A stretch of 54,132 nt of DNA, from NCBI GenBank assembly GCA_015057825.1, contig SVDN01000016.1, positions 1-54,132 of the forward strand, written 5' to 3'. This DNA is from Lachnospiraceae bacterium. GTDB taxonomy: Bacteria > Bacillota > Clostridia > Lachnospirales > Lachnospiraceae. Positions 1-6,334 of the stretch are shown here, piece by piece. Both the position numbers and the translations under genes were made by a program. A model generated the notes under the pieces. It was not told where the DNA came from and searched no databases. It saw nothing but the letters and a program-made list of their open reading frames with translations. Numbering within the stretch: the stretch's first letter is position 1; each line of letters opens with the position of its first letter.

Positions 1-323
1 TCTGTTGATACGTTAGTATCGTTTGCTGCCTGTACGCAAAGTTCTGACATTCTTTGAAGGATTGCATGTGATTCATTCAATGCACCTTCTGCTGTCTGAA
101 TGAGTGAGATACCATCCTGTGCGTTTGCACTTGCGCGGTCAAGACCTCTGATCTGATTTCTCATTTTTTCGGAAATCGAAAGTCCTGCTGCATCATCGGA
201 TGCACGGTTGATTCTGTAACCGGATGACAATTTCTCAGTGGATTTTGCCATTGCGCCTGTTGTGATACCTAACTGTCTGTTAGCGTTCATTGCTGTTAAG
301 TTGTGTTGTACGACCATACCCAT
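1..323 (-). CDS. Flagellin, third tandem copy (partial, C-terminus outside window)
   Basis: Main filament subunit, exported by the flagellar type III apparatus and polymerised at the filament tip. Only about 107 N-terminal residues are present; the rest lies beyond position 1. The visible part is the conserved D0/D1 region (start MGMVVQHNL, then [16 protein letters not shown] and [10 protein letters not shown]) and matches the neighbouring copy at 638-1456 wherever both can be read. The ATG at 323 has GGAGGA about 7 bases upstream. It is the last of three flagellins on the minus strand and has no clear sigma-28 promoter of its own, so it probably depends on read-through or on a leader promoter not recognised here. 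A GGA-loop hairpin lies in its leader (351-370). Confidence 0.95.
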   Translation of the reverse strand, partial: MGMVVQHNLTAMNANRQLGITTGAMAKSTEKLSSGYRINRASDDAAGLSISEKMRNQIRGLDRASANAQDGISLIQTAEGALNESHAILQRMSELCVQAANDTNVST

Positions 324-350
324 AATGTTTTCCTCCTTGAATATGAATTT

Positions 351-370
351 TAGCGGCTTCCTTACCGCTA
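351..370 (-). promoter_or_regulatory. GGA hexaloop hairpin in flagellin copy 3 leader (candidate CsrA site)
   Basis: On the minus strand the stem TAGCGG/CCGCTA encloses UAAGGAAG, which closes further by a U-G pair to a hexaloop AAGGAA. It sits 27 bases before the ATG. The same architecture with a different stem sequence occurs before the other two flagellins (1490-1507, 2465-2482). CsrA binds GGA in hairpin loops and csrA lies in this cluster, so a translational operator is the likely role. This is inference, not demonstrated. Confidence 0.6.
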
Positions 371-398
371 CGGTAAATCCCTAAAAGGGAGCTTCTTC

Positions 399-407
399 AC
401 ATCCGTT
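399..407 (-). promoter_or_regulatory. Second GGA motif upstream of flagellin copy 3
   Basis: The minus strand reads AACGGATGT, close to the 3' half of the known CsrA consensus (ACARGGAUGU). It lies about 76 bases before the start codon of the partial flagellin, upstream of the 351-370 hairpin. No strong stem encloses it, so it is weaker evidence than the hairpin sites. Confidence 0.3.
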
Positions 408-483
408 AAACATTACGTTTGTCGGCCTTGCACCGACAATGAACATAACGTTAACTGCGATGCTACTAAAGTTTAATATTTAT

Positions 484-518
484 GAAGCACCGGGCAGGCT
501 TATACTGCCCGTGCATTC
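484..518 (-). other. Conserved inter-flagellin stem-loop
   Basis: The arms GAAGCACCGGGCAG and CTGCCCGTGCATTC pair with one bulge, in the 3' untranslated part of the second flagellin. The same structure occurs at 1531-1565 with GGGTAG/CTACCC replacing GGGCAG/CTGCCC, a compensated C-G to T-A change. In the minus-strand direction no T-run follows, so this resembles a processing or mRNA-stabilising hairpin, or a partial terminator, more than a classical intrinsic terminator. The rest of the 314 bp gap 324-637 holds leader hairpins (351-370, 547-562) and a TTGTCGG/CCGACAA hairpin near 420-440. Confidence 0.6.
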
Positions 519-546
519 ATACGTTTTTTCTTCGGTTTTTATTAAA

Positions 547-562
547 GTGAGATCCTACTCAC
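547..562 (-). promoter_or_regulatory. GGA hexaloop hairpin downstream of flagellin copy 2
   Basis: On the minus strand GTGAG and CTCAC form a 5 bp stem around the hexaloop UAGGAU. The loop closely matches the AAGGAU loops in the flagellin leaders. It lies about 75 bases after the stop codon of the flagellin at 638-1456, in the spacer before the next flagellin. It may be an extra CsrA contact or a chance match. Confidence 0.35.
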
Positions 563-637
563 CATCAAACTGCGGGGTTTATTATCAGTAAACTGCAGTT
601 GTTGAATTTAGGTGTTTAGGCCTAATGGATAATATGA

Positions 638-1456
638 TTATCCAAGAAGATTCATAACACCCTGTGTCTGGCTGTTTGCCTGTGCAAGCATTGACTGTCC
701 TGCCTGTGCTAAGATGTTGTACTTGCTGAAACTTACCATTTCTTTTGCCATATCTACGTCACGGATACGTGATTCAGCTGCCTGTGTATTTTCACTTGTT
801 GTATCAAGGTTGGCTACTGTGTGCTCTAATCTATTCTGTACCGCACCGAGTTTAGAACGGATGTCAGAAAGTTTAGTAATAGCTGTCTGTACTGTTGTGA
901 TATTTCCACTTGCTGTAGCGAAATCATTTACCTGAACGTTACCAACACCGAGTGCTGTTGCACTTGTGTTGCCGATAGATACTGCCATACTCTGATTTTC
1001 GTTTGCACCAATCTGTAATTTAGCGCCTGAAAGAGTACCGTCAAGTAAGTTTTTCTTGTTGAACTGTGTTGTTGTAGAAATTCTTGTGAGTTCTTCTGTC
1101 AACTGTCCGATTTCCTGCTGGATTGCAGAACGGTCTGTTGATACGTTGGTATCGTTAGCTGCCTGTACGCAAAGTTCTGACATTCTCTGTAAGATTGCAT
1201 GAGATTCATTCAATGCACCTTCAGCTGTCTGAATAAGAGAAATACCATCCTGTGCGTTTGCACTTGCGCGGTCAAGACCTCTGATCTGATTTCTCATTTT
1301 TTCAGAAATTGAAAGACCTGCAGCATCATCCGATGCACGGTTAATTCTGTAACCTGATGACAATTTCTCTGTAGATTTTGCCATTGCTCCCGTTGTGATA
1401 CCTAACTGTCTGTTAGCATTCATTGCTGTAAGATTGTGTTGTACGACCATACCCAT
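638..1456 (-). CDS. Flagellin, second tandem copy
   Basis: Flagellar filament subunit of 272 residues. It has complete N-terminal (about 1-140) and C-terminal (about 185-272, ending GVMNLLG) D0/D1 domains and almost no D2/D3 variable domain, making it a short flagellin. The segment [14 protein letters not shown] matches the D1 helix recognised by TLR5 in other flagellins. It differs from the copy at 1618-2436 at only about five residues. The ATG at 1456 has AGGAGGAAAA upstream. It is second in a three-flagellin array, flanked by the 484-518 and 1531-1565 hairpins, with a GGA-loop leader hairpin at 1490-1507. Near-identity suggests recent duplication or gene conversion. Confidence 0.97.
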   Translation of the reverse strand: MGMVVQHNLTAMNANRQLGITTGAMAKSTEKLSSGYRINRASDDAAGLSISEKMRNQIRGLDRASANAQDGISLIQTAEGALNESHAILQRMSELCVQAANDTNVSTDRSAIQQEIGQLTEELTRISTTTQFNKKNLLDGTLSGAKLQIGANENQSMAVSIGNTSATALGVGNVQVNDFATASGNITTVQTAITKLSDIRSKLGAVQNRLEHTVANLDTTSENTQAAESRIRDVDMAKEMVSFSKYNILAQAGQSMLAQANSQTQGVMNLLG

Positions 1457-1489
1457 AGTTTTTTCCTCCTTGAAATAAATGATTTTGTT

Positions 1490-1507
1490 AGTGGCATCCT
1501 TGCCACT
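1490..1507 (-). promoter_or_regulatory. GGA hexaloop hairpin in flagellin copy 2 leader (candidate CsrA site)
   Basis: The minus strand reads AGTGGC-AAGGAT-GCCACT: a 6 bp perfect stem with hexaloop AAGGAT, 33 bases before the ATG. The Shine-Dalgarno AGGAGGA supplies a second GGA. Compared with copy 1 (AGTGGA/TCCACT) and copy 3 (TAGCGG/CCGCTA), the stem bases change in pairs while the loop stays the same. In B. subtilis the hag leader carries two CsrA sites, one over the Shine-Dalgarno, and this arrangement would fit. Confidence 0.65.
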
Positions 1508-1530
1508 TATTTAGATATGAATTTATTTAT

Positions 1531-1565
1531 GAAGCACCGGGTAGAGTATTTCTACCCGTGCCTTC
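1531..1565 (-). other. Conserved inter-flagellin stem-loop
   Basis: The arms GAAGCACCGGGTAG and CTACCCGTGCCTTC lie between flagellin copies 1 and 2. They are the counterpart of 484-518, with a compensatory change in the stem. No U-tract follows in the direction of transcription. The hairpin probably marks the 3' end or a processing point of the upstream flagellin message. Confidence 0.6.
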
Positions 1566-1617
1566 ATACTATGTTATTTTGTGGTATTAAGAACCAAAAC
1601 CGGTAGTATTATAACTA

Positions 1618-2436
1618 TTATCCGAGAAGATTCATTACACCCTGTGTCTGGCTGTTTGCCTGTGCAAGCATTGACTGTCCTGCCTGTGCTAAGATGTTGT
1701 ACTTGCTGAAATTTACCATTTCTTTTGCCATATCTACGTCACGGATACGAGATTCAGCTGCCTGTGTATTCTCACTCGTTGTATCAAGGTTTGCTACTGT
1801 GTGCTCAAGTCTGTTTTGTACTGCACCGAGTTTTGAACGGATGTCTGAAAGTTTTGTAATAGCTGTCTGTACTGTAGTAATGTTTCCGCTTGCTGTAGCG
1901 AAATCATTTACCTGAACGTTACCAACACCGAGTGCTGTTGCACTTGTATTGCCGATAGATACTGCCATACTCTGGTTTTCGTTAGCACCAATCTGTAATT
2001 TAGCGCCTGTAAGAGTACCATCAAGTAAGTTTTTCTTATTGAACTGTGTAGTTGTAGAAATTCTTGTGAGTTCTTCTGTTAACTGACCAATTTCCTGCTG
2101 GATTGCCGAGCGGTCTGTCGATACGTTGGTATCGTTAGCTGCCTGTACGCAAAGTTCTGACATTCTTTGAAGGATTGCGTGTGATTCATTTAATGCACCT
2201 TCAGCTGTCTGAATAAGAGAAATACCGTCCTGTGCGTTTGCACTTGCACGATCAAGACCTCTAATCTGATTTCTCATTTTTTCGGAAATTGAAAGACCTG
2301 CTGCATCATCTGATGCTCTGTTGATTCTGTAGCCCGATGACAATTTTTCTGTAGATTTTGCCATTAAGCCCGTTGTGATACCTAACTGTCTGTTAGCGTT
2401 TTGTGCTGTAAGATTGTGTTGTACGACCATACCCAT
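1618..2436 (-). CDS. Flagellin, first (promoter-proximal) tandem copy
   Basis: Filament subunit of 272 residues with conserved D0/D1 ends ([16 protein letters not shown] near 35-50, final GVMNLLG) and no sizeable variable domain. The frame stays open 15 codons further upstream, but the ATG at 2436 starts MGMVVQHNL like the other copies and has AAGGAGGAAAAAATT before it, so it is the start. This copy follows the only recognisable sigma-28 promoter of the array (2549-2576). Its leader holds two GGA-loop hairpins (2465-2482 and 2496-2524). Differences from copy 2 are few: Gln12 versus Met, Leu24 versus Ala, one Thr/Ser and one Asn/Ser exchange. It is the likely major flagellin. Known partners of this family are FliS (chaperone) and FliW (sequestration). 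Confidence 0.97.
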   Translation of the reverse strand: MGMVVQHNLTAQNANRQLGITTGLMAKSTEKLSSGYRINRASDDAAGLSISEKMRNQIRGLDRASANAQDGISLIQTAEGALNESHAILQRMSELCVQAANDTNVSTDRSAIQQEIGQLTEELTRISTTTQFNKKNLLDGTLTGAKLQIGANENQSMAVSIGNTSATALGVGNVQVNDFATASGNITTVQTAITKLSDIRSKLGAVQNRLEHTVANLDTTSENTQAAESRIRDVDMAKEMVNFSKYNILAQAGQSMLAQANSQTQGVMNLLG

Positions 2437-2464
2437 AATTTTTTCCTCCTTGAAATATGATTTT

Positions 2465-2482
2465 AGTGGAATCCTTTCCACT
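2465..2482 (-). promoter_or_regulatory. GGA hexaloop hairpin in flagellin copy 1 leader (candidate CsrA site)
   Basis: The minus strand reads AGTGGA-AAGGAT-TCCACT, a 6 bp stem with hexaloop AAGGAT 28 bases before the ATG at 2436. It shares the loop of the hairpin in copy 2 while the closing base pair differs (A-T versus C-G). It lies downstream of the sigma-28 promoter, so it would be in the mRNA. Confidence 0.65.
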
Positions 2483-2495
2483 TGAGATGGTGTTT

Positions 2496-2524
2496 AAATC
2501 CGATAACATCCTGTAGCCGGATTT
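2496..2524 (-). promoter_or_regulatory. Upper leader hairpin with ACAGGATGT loop (candidate CsrA site)
   Basis: On the minus strand AAATCCG and CGGATTT form a 7 bp stem around a 15-base loop containing CTACAGGATGTTAT. The loop is nearly the SELEX-type CsrA consensus RUACARGGAUGU with one base missing. The hairpin lies near the expected transcript 5' end, about 60 bases before the start codon. With 2465-2482 and the Shine-Dalgarno GGA, this leader offers three CsrA contacts. Confidence 0.55.
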
Positions 2525-2548
2525 AAGATATTAAATTTTATATTTTAT

Positions 2549-2576
2549 ATATCGACCATTACATCCGATAACTTTA
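2549..2576 (-). promoter_or_regulatory. Sigma-28-type promoter of the flagellin array
   Basis: The minus strand reads TAAA (2573-2576), 16 bases, then GTCGATAT (2549-2556). The sigma-D/FliA consensus is TAAA-N14-16-GCCGATAT, so there is one mismatch. The expected start is near 2542, giving a leader of about 105 bases that contains both GGA-loop hairpins. Confidence 0.7.
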
Positions 2577-2610
2577 TAGCTAAAATGAAATTTTTTGTAA
2601 TGTTTTTTAT

Positions 2611-3090
2611 TTAATTTCTTTTATCCATAAATTGAGGATTAATGGTATCGATTTTACTCATTTCCTTTTGATAAGCGCTCATGGCTGCATTGGAATCTCT
2701 TCTCTTTTTGATGTCACGTCTTTCCTCATTCATTTTCTTGTGCACCAAAGAGTTAATCTTCTTTTCCTCAACGCTTATCTTCACGCTCTTGTCGGTAATC
2801 TCTTTGATAAGCTCTTTAAGCCTTGCAATCTGATCCTTATGAGCGTCCTTATTTTCTTTTAACTCCTCTTTTACCCTATTATATACTTCCTCAAAGCCGT
2901 CATCCAAACTATCCAATTTTTCAGCAAGCTCACCCTTTTTATCCGCTGTTTCCCTAAACTCGTCAAAATCCAGGTGAGCGCTTGAAAATATTTTTACCTG
3001 ACTTGCGTTAAGTTCCGCTATTTCATCAAGTACTTTTGATTTCTTTATAAGACTTTCGATTAATATATCAATGTATGTATTATCATTCAT
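2611..3090 (-). CDS. FliT-like flagellar export chaperone candidate
   Basis: A 159-residue, highly charged protein with heptad-like helical stretches across about 1-125 (many Lys, Glu and Asp, no Cys, no membrane segment). No catalytic motif is visible. It starts 6 bases after fliS ends, in the position of fliT in the B. subtilis order fliD-fliS-fliT. Together with its helical character this suggests a cytoplasmic chaperone, probably for FliD or hook-associated proteins. FliT and FlgN families are poorly conserved, so the assignment rests mainly on position. It is longer than typical FliT (about 110-120 residues). It is probably transcribed from the flaG promoter and translated by coupling to fliS, as no strong ribosome site is seen. 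Confidence 0.6.
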   Translation of the reverse strand: MNDNTYIDILIESLIKKSKVLDEIAELNASQVKIFSSAHLDFDEFRETADKKGELAEKLDSLDDGFEEVYNRVKEELKENKDAHKDQIARLKELIKEITDKSVKISVEEKKINSLVHKKMNEERRDIKKRRDSNAAMSAYQKEMSKIDTINPQFMDKRN

Positions 3091-3096
3091 CTTTTA

Positions 3097-3483
3097 CTAA
3101 ACCACTTTTTTTTCCTGTTTTGAAAGTTTCATTACTTCTTTCCAGGTATCCCTCATTGTTCTTAAATGTCCCATAACTTCTTCCATGATTTCGTTATCTT
3201 TTTTCATATTTGCTTCAATGAGTCTTTGAAGAAGATATGTGTAAACATTGTTGAACTCGTTGGCAACGGGATATTTAAAATCAAGCGATGCTTGGAATTC
3301 TTTAATTATGTTTTCAATCTTTACTATGTTGATGTGAGCTTTTTCGATTTCTTTTTTCTCGATTGCTTCCATTGCGAGATTGCCGAATCTGATTGCTCCA
3401 TCATATAACATAAGGATTAAATCCCCCGGAGATGCTGTGTTTGCCTTAGTGTTTGCATAAGCAGAATATCCTCTGTTTGTCAT
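3097..3483 (-). CDS. fliS: Flagellin export chaperone FliS
   Basis: Binds the C-terminal D0 helices of newly made flagellin, prevents early polymerisation and targets it to FlhA. The protein has 128 residues from the chosen ATG at 3483. AGGAGG lies 8 bases before it, whereas the in-frame ATG at 3489 would be only 2 bases from that site. Family features include the N-terminal YANTKANTASPGDLILMLYDGAIR segment of the FliS helical bundle. It lies between fliD and the fliT-like gene, consistent with a flaG-fliD-fliS-fliT transcript. Confidence 0.93.
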   Translation of the reverse strand: MTNRGYSAYANTKANTASPGDLILMLYDGAIRFGNLAMEAIEKKEIEKAHINIVKIENIIKEFQASLDFKYPVANEFNNVYTYLLQRLIEANMKKDNEIMEEVMGHLRTMRDTWKEVMKLSKQEKKVV

Positions 3484-3528
3484 AGTCATTTCCTCCTAAT
3501 TCCAAAAAATACTTTCTATCCCTTATTA

Positions 3529-5070
3529 TCAGCCACCGAGTAAGCCCGAAAGAGCACTCTGGCTTGACTGAAGATTTGCCAATGCTTTTTCCATTGCGGT
3601 AAATTTCTTGTACCAGTAATCTTCGTATTCGGCAATTCTGTCTTCCCATTTGTCGATTTCTTTCTTGATGTCTCTGGCTTCGCTTTCCATCTGCTTATCG
3701 TTGTAAACTTTGTAAGCACTCGAAAGCTCAGTTGATTTCATCTTCTTACCCAAAGCATCGTAAACGCCTTCTGTAAGTTTTGAGAAGAATTTTGCAACCG
3801 TATCCGGATCTTCCTTAATGGCTGCCATGAGTTTATCCGTATTCATTGCCGATAAACTGTCATCTTTATCGCCGTCAATGTGATAAGCTTTTTCCTCGTT
3901 ATCAGCTGCTACGAAGTAACCCGCTGTTTGAATACCAAAGCTTGAAAGTGACAATTTCTTTGTTTCTCCGCCAACTTCAATTTCCAATGTCTGTGAAAAA
4001 GCTGTTGTCATGGCTTCCATAACACCGTTTAATGTAGAATCACGTCTTAAGAGGGAATCTTTGATTTTCTTTTCCCATTTTTCAATCTGATCATCAGACA
4101 TTTTTTCTTTTTCTTCATCCGTAAGCGGTTCGTATTTTCCTGCGCTTTCGGCATTGTAAGCTGCCGACATGGAGTTGATTAATTTATTGAATTCCCCAAG
4201 TGTCTTTTTAATATTGTTATAAATGCTATCATAATCGGTTTCTGTCCTGATTGACATTTCACCGTCGGTTTTGGCTTTAGCTGTAATGGTAAGACCATTA
4301 ACGGTATTTGTATTCGACTCGGATTCAAAATCCGCTCCGTTAAGCTTAAATACGCAGTTTGTACCCTTTTGGTATGCACCGAGTGTTTTTGCTGCCGGCA
4401 CTTCCTGACCGAGATCTGTGTAATTATCGGCTGTTGCAAGACCAAGCTTTGATAAATTATCAAGTGTTGCCGTATCCGCTACTTCAAATTTAAAGTTGCT
4501 TGATTCTCCGGTATCCGATGAATTTATGAAAATTCTGTTGTATTTGCTGTCGAAACTTGCTTTCAAGCCGGCTTCCGTCTGAAGCTGATTTACAAAATCC
4601 GAAACTGTTGTGCTTTCATCAATTGTGATAGTTCCTTTAACATTTCCTTCATTATCCAGAACATTTATGGAACCTGCGCTCATTCCAAGGCCTTCCATCA
4701 ATTTTGTATCGCTTGCCACGCCCGTAAGTGTTGCGCCCGTAAGATATGAAGCCTTTGCAATACTTGAAATCTCAAGTGTCTGTGTGCCGTTTGCCGCAGC
4801 ACCGTTTGCGCTTACATCTGCTTTGCTTGAATCCGAAACATTTGTTGTCTTCATATTAAGATATGTAGACTGGAATTTTGCAGATGCAAGAGAACCGGTA
4901 TAAAAACTGTAAATTTCCGTGTTCATTGACTTCCAGGCATCCTGTTTCCATTCAAGCTTTGTCTGTTTCTTTTCAACTGTTGATTTTTTATATTTATATG
5001 CCGAAACAAGGTCGCTTACCAATGCTTCAACATCCATATTTGACATAAGTCCCGATAATCTAATACCCAT
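3529..5070 (-). CDS. fliD: Flagellar hook-associated protein 2 (filament cap) FliD
   Basis: Forms the cap at the filament tip and catalyses flagellin insertion. It has 513 residues, a usual length. The N-terminal FliD domain (about 1-100) begins MGIRLSGLMSNMDVEALVSD. A central variable domain follows, and the C-terminal region (about 400-513) carries the coiled coil and the ending SQSALSGLLGG. The ATG at 5070 has AAGGAGG upstream. It lies 33 bases after flaG and is followed by fliS, so it probably shares the sigma-28 promoter at 5564-5591. Confidence 0.96.
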   Translation of the reverse strand: MGIRLSGLMSNMDVEALVSDLVSAYKYKKSTVEKKQTKLEWKQDAWKSMNTEIYSFYTGSLASAKFQSTYLNMKTTNVSDSSKADVSANGAAANGTQTLEISSIAKASYLTGATLTGVASDTKLMEGLGMSAGSINVLDNEGNVKGTITIDESTTVSDFVNQLQTEAGLKASFDSKYNRIFINSSDTGESSNFKFEVADTATLDNLSKLGLATADNYTDLGQEVPAAKTLGAYQKGTNCVFKLNGADFESESNTNTVNGLTITAKAKTDGEMSIRTETDYDSIYNNIKKTLGEFNKLINSMSAAYNAESAGKYEPLTDEEKEKMSDDQIEKWEKKIKDSLLRRDSTLNGVMEAMTTAFSQTLEIEVGGETKKLSLSSFGIQTAGYFVAADNEEKAYHIDGDKDDSLSAMNTDKLMAAIKEDPDTVAKFFSKLTEGVYDALGKKMKSTELSSAYKVYNDKQMESEARDIKKEIDKWEDRIAEYEDYWYKKFTAMEKALANLQSSQSALSGLLGG

Positions 5071-5103
5071 CGTTTAGTCCTCCTTTTACTTGACGATAAA
5101 GAT

Positions 5104-5499
5104 TTATCTTTGTTCGTCAACAACAAGTCCTACCATTTCAAATGCTTTTGATACAAGATCCAATGTTTTTTCTGCCGGAAATTCTTTTATAACTTCCTCT
5201 GTCTGTGTATCAATAATCTGTACCGTTATTTTATTTGAATCTTCGTGATAAGTGAATTGTGCTGAGGTATGTGCGGCGTGTTTGTTAATGTTTTCAATGG
5301 CCTTTTTAATTTCTTCGCCGATTTTTTCTGTGATTTCTACAGGATCGTCGCCCTTTTTAGCAACCACATTAGCACCGTCTGATTTGTCAGCTGTTCCGGG
5401 AAGCTTAGATGCTTCTTTAACCGCTGCCTGCTGATTATCAACGTTTTGCACTCTTCCCTGATATGCACTTGCGCCGTTGTTAATAGGTTCTATTACCAT
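5104..5499 (-). CDS. flaG: FlaG family flagellar protein
   Basis: A 131-residue protein whose C-terminal half (about 70-131, including QIIDTQTEEVIKEFP and LDLVSKAFEMVGLVVDEQR) matches the FlaG fold. The N-terminal part is low-complexity and probably disordered. FlaG influences filament length in several bacteria, though its mechanism is unclear. It corresponds to yvyC in B. subtilis, which also precedes fliD. The start has GGAGG 8 bases upstream. It is first in the flaG-fliD-fliS-fliT unit behind a sigma-28 promoter. Confidence 0.88.
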   Translation of the reverse strand: MVIEPINNGASAYQGRVQNVDNQQAAVKEASKLPGTADKSDGANVVAKKGDDPVEITEKIGEEIKKAIENINKHAAHTSAQFTYHEDSNKITVQIIDTQTEEVIKEFPAEKTLDLVSKAFEMVGLVVDEQR

Positions 5500-5563
5500 A
5501 GTTTACACCTCCGTTTGTAAATTTTTGGTCCCTAAAAGATACATAAATATTTTCTTACACTCT

Positions 5564-5591
5564 TTATCGGCAGATATGAATCAAAAATTTA
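5564..5591 (-). promoter_or_regulatory. Sigma-28-type promoter of flaG-fliD-fliS-fliT
   Basis: The minus strand reads TAAA (5588-5591), 16 bases, GCCGATAA (5564-5571), which is essentially consensus. It is followed by TGTAAGAAAATA (5548-5559), a 12-base string also present just after the flgM promoter (12687-12698). The leader to the flaG ATG is about 55 bases. Confidence 0.8.
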
Positions 5592-5619
5592 CCCCTAAAC
5601 GAAAATTTTTTTAAAAAAA

Positions 5620-5838
5620 TTATTTCAACAGTTTTTTCAATGCATCGATTCCCTCTAAATTCATAGCATTCTTGTTCTCTTCCTGAATCTGGAGATATAC
5701 TTCTTTCCTATAAATAGGAACTGATTTAGGTGCATCGATGCCGATTTTTATTTGGTCACCCTTAATCTCTAAAATAGTTATTTCTATATTATTATTGATG
5801 ATGAGTGACTCGCCTTTTTTTCTCGATAATGCTAACAA
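5620..5838 (-). CDS. csrA: Carbon storage regulator CsrA (translational repressor)
   Basis: A homodimeric RNA-binding protein that blocks translation by occupying GGA motifs near Shine-Dalgarno sites. The 72-residue sequence has the standard core (MLALSRKKGESLIIN, then EITILEIKGDQIKIGIDAP and VPIYRKEVYLQIQEE) plus a short C-terminal tail as in Firmicutes. It starts 2 bases after fliW ends, so the pair is translationally coupled. Known partner switch: FliW binds CsrA or flagellin, so CsrA is released onto hag mRNA when flagellin accumulates. The GGA-loop hairpins before the flagellins in this window are the likely targets. Confidence 0.96.
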   Translation of the reverse strand: MLALSRKKGESLIINNNIEITILEIKGDQIKIGIDAPKSVPIYRKEVYLQIQEENKNAMNLEGIDALKKLLK

Positions 5839-5840
5839 GG

Positions 5841-6299
5841 CTACTCACCACCTTTCTGTTTGTTTGCTTTTAATGCCTCGTAAACCGGGTATTTAACCAA
5901 GTACTCCGTCTCTTCCACAATAATCTGGCAACCTTTGCGGGTTTTTGGATTAATGATAATCGGAGCACGAAGATTTACCGTCATGTTTTCGATCTTGTCC
6001 GGTACGGTAAGAGTAACAAAAACAATTATGTCTCCGTCAGTCTCACCGATATTTTTGAAAAGTTCATCTTCTACGCTTGGATTGTAGTTGTCCATTGCAA
6101 GAAGCGGATTCATAACCGGCATTGCAAATGCAGGTTCGTCCAAACTCTGAAGCCAGATAACAGAATTATCTTCTTCGTCCTCATCGTGAATCAAAGTAAA
6201 TTTTTTAAGAAAATCAAATCCGATAATTCCCAAATCGAAGTTAATGATTTTTTCTTCATCGATCTCAATTTCCCCAAACATTCTGGTGTTAATCTTCAT
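5841..6299 (-). CDS. fliW: Flagellar assembly factor FliW (CsrA antagonist)
   Basis: A 152-residue cytoplasmic protein that binds flagellin and, when free, binds and inhibits CsrA allosterically. Family features are the N-terminal strand MKINTRMFGEIEIDEEKIINF, the acidic central region, and the C-terminal NLRAPIIINPKTRKGCQII segment. GGAAGGAAGG precedes the ATG. It lies between flgL and csrA, as in B. subtilis (flgL-yviE-fliW-csrA). No yviE homologue is present between flgL and fliW. Confidence 0.95.
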   Translation of the reverse strand: MKINTRMFGEIEIDEEKIINFDLGIIGFDFLKKFTLIHDEDEEDNSVIWLQSLDEPAFAMPVMNPLLAMDNYNPSVEDELFKNIGETDGDIIVFVTLTVPDKIENMTVNLRAPIIINPKTRKGCQIIVEETEYLVKYPVYEALKANKQKGGE

Positions 6300-6334
6300 G
6301 ATTTACGCCCTTCCTTCCCTGGTTTTAATAAACT

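Noticed and set aside
2437-2481. 15-codon N-terminal extension of the first flagellin
   Set aside because: It would run through the leader hairpin and ribosome site; all flagellins start MGMVVQ at the internal ATG.
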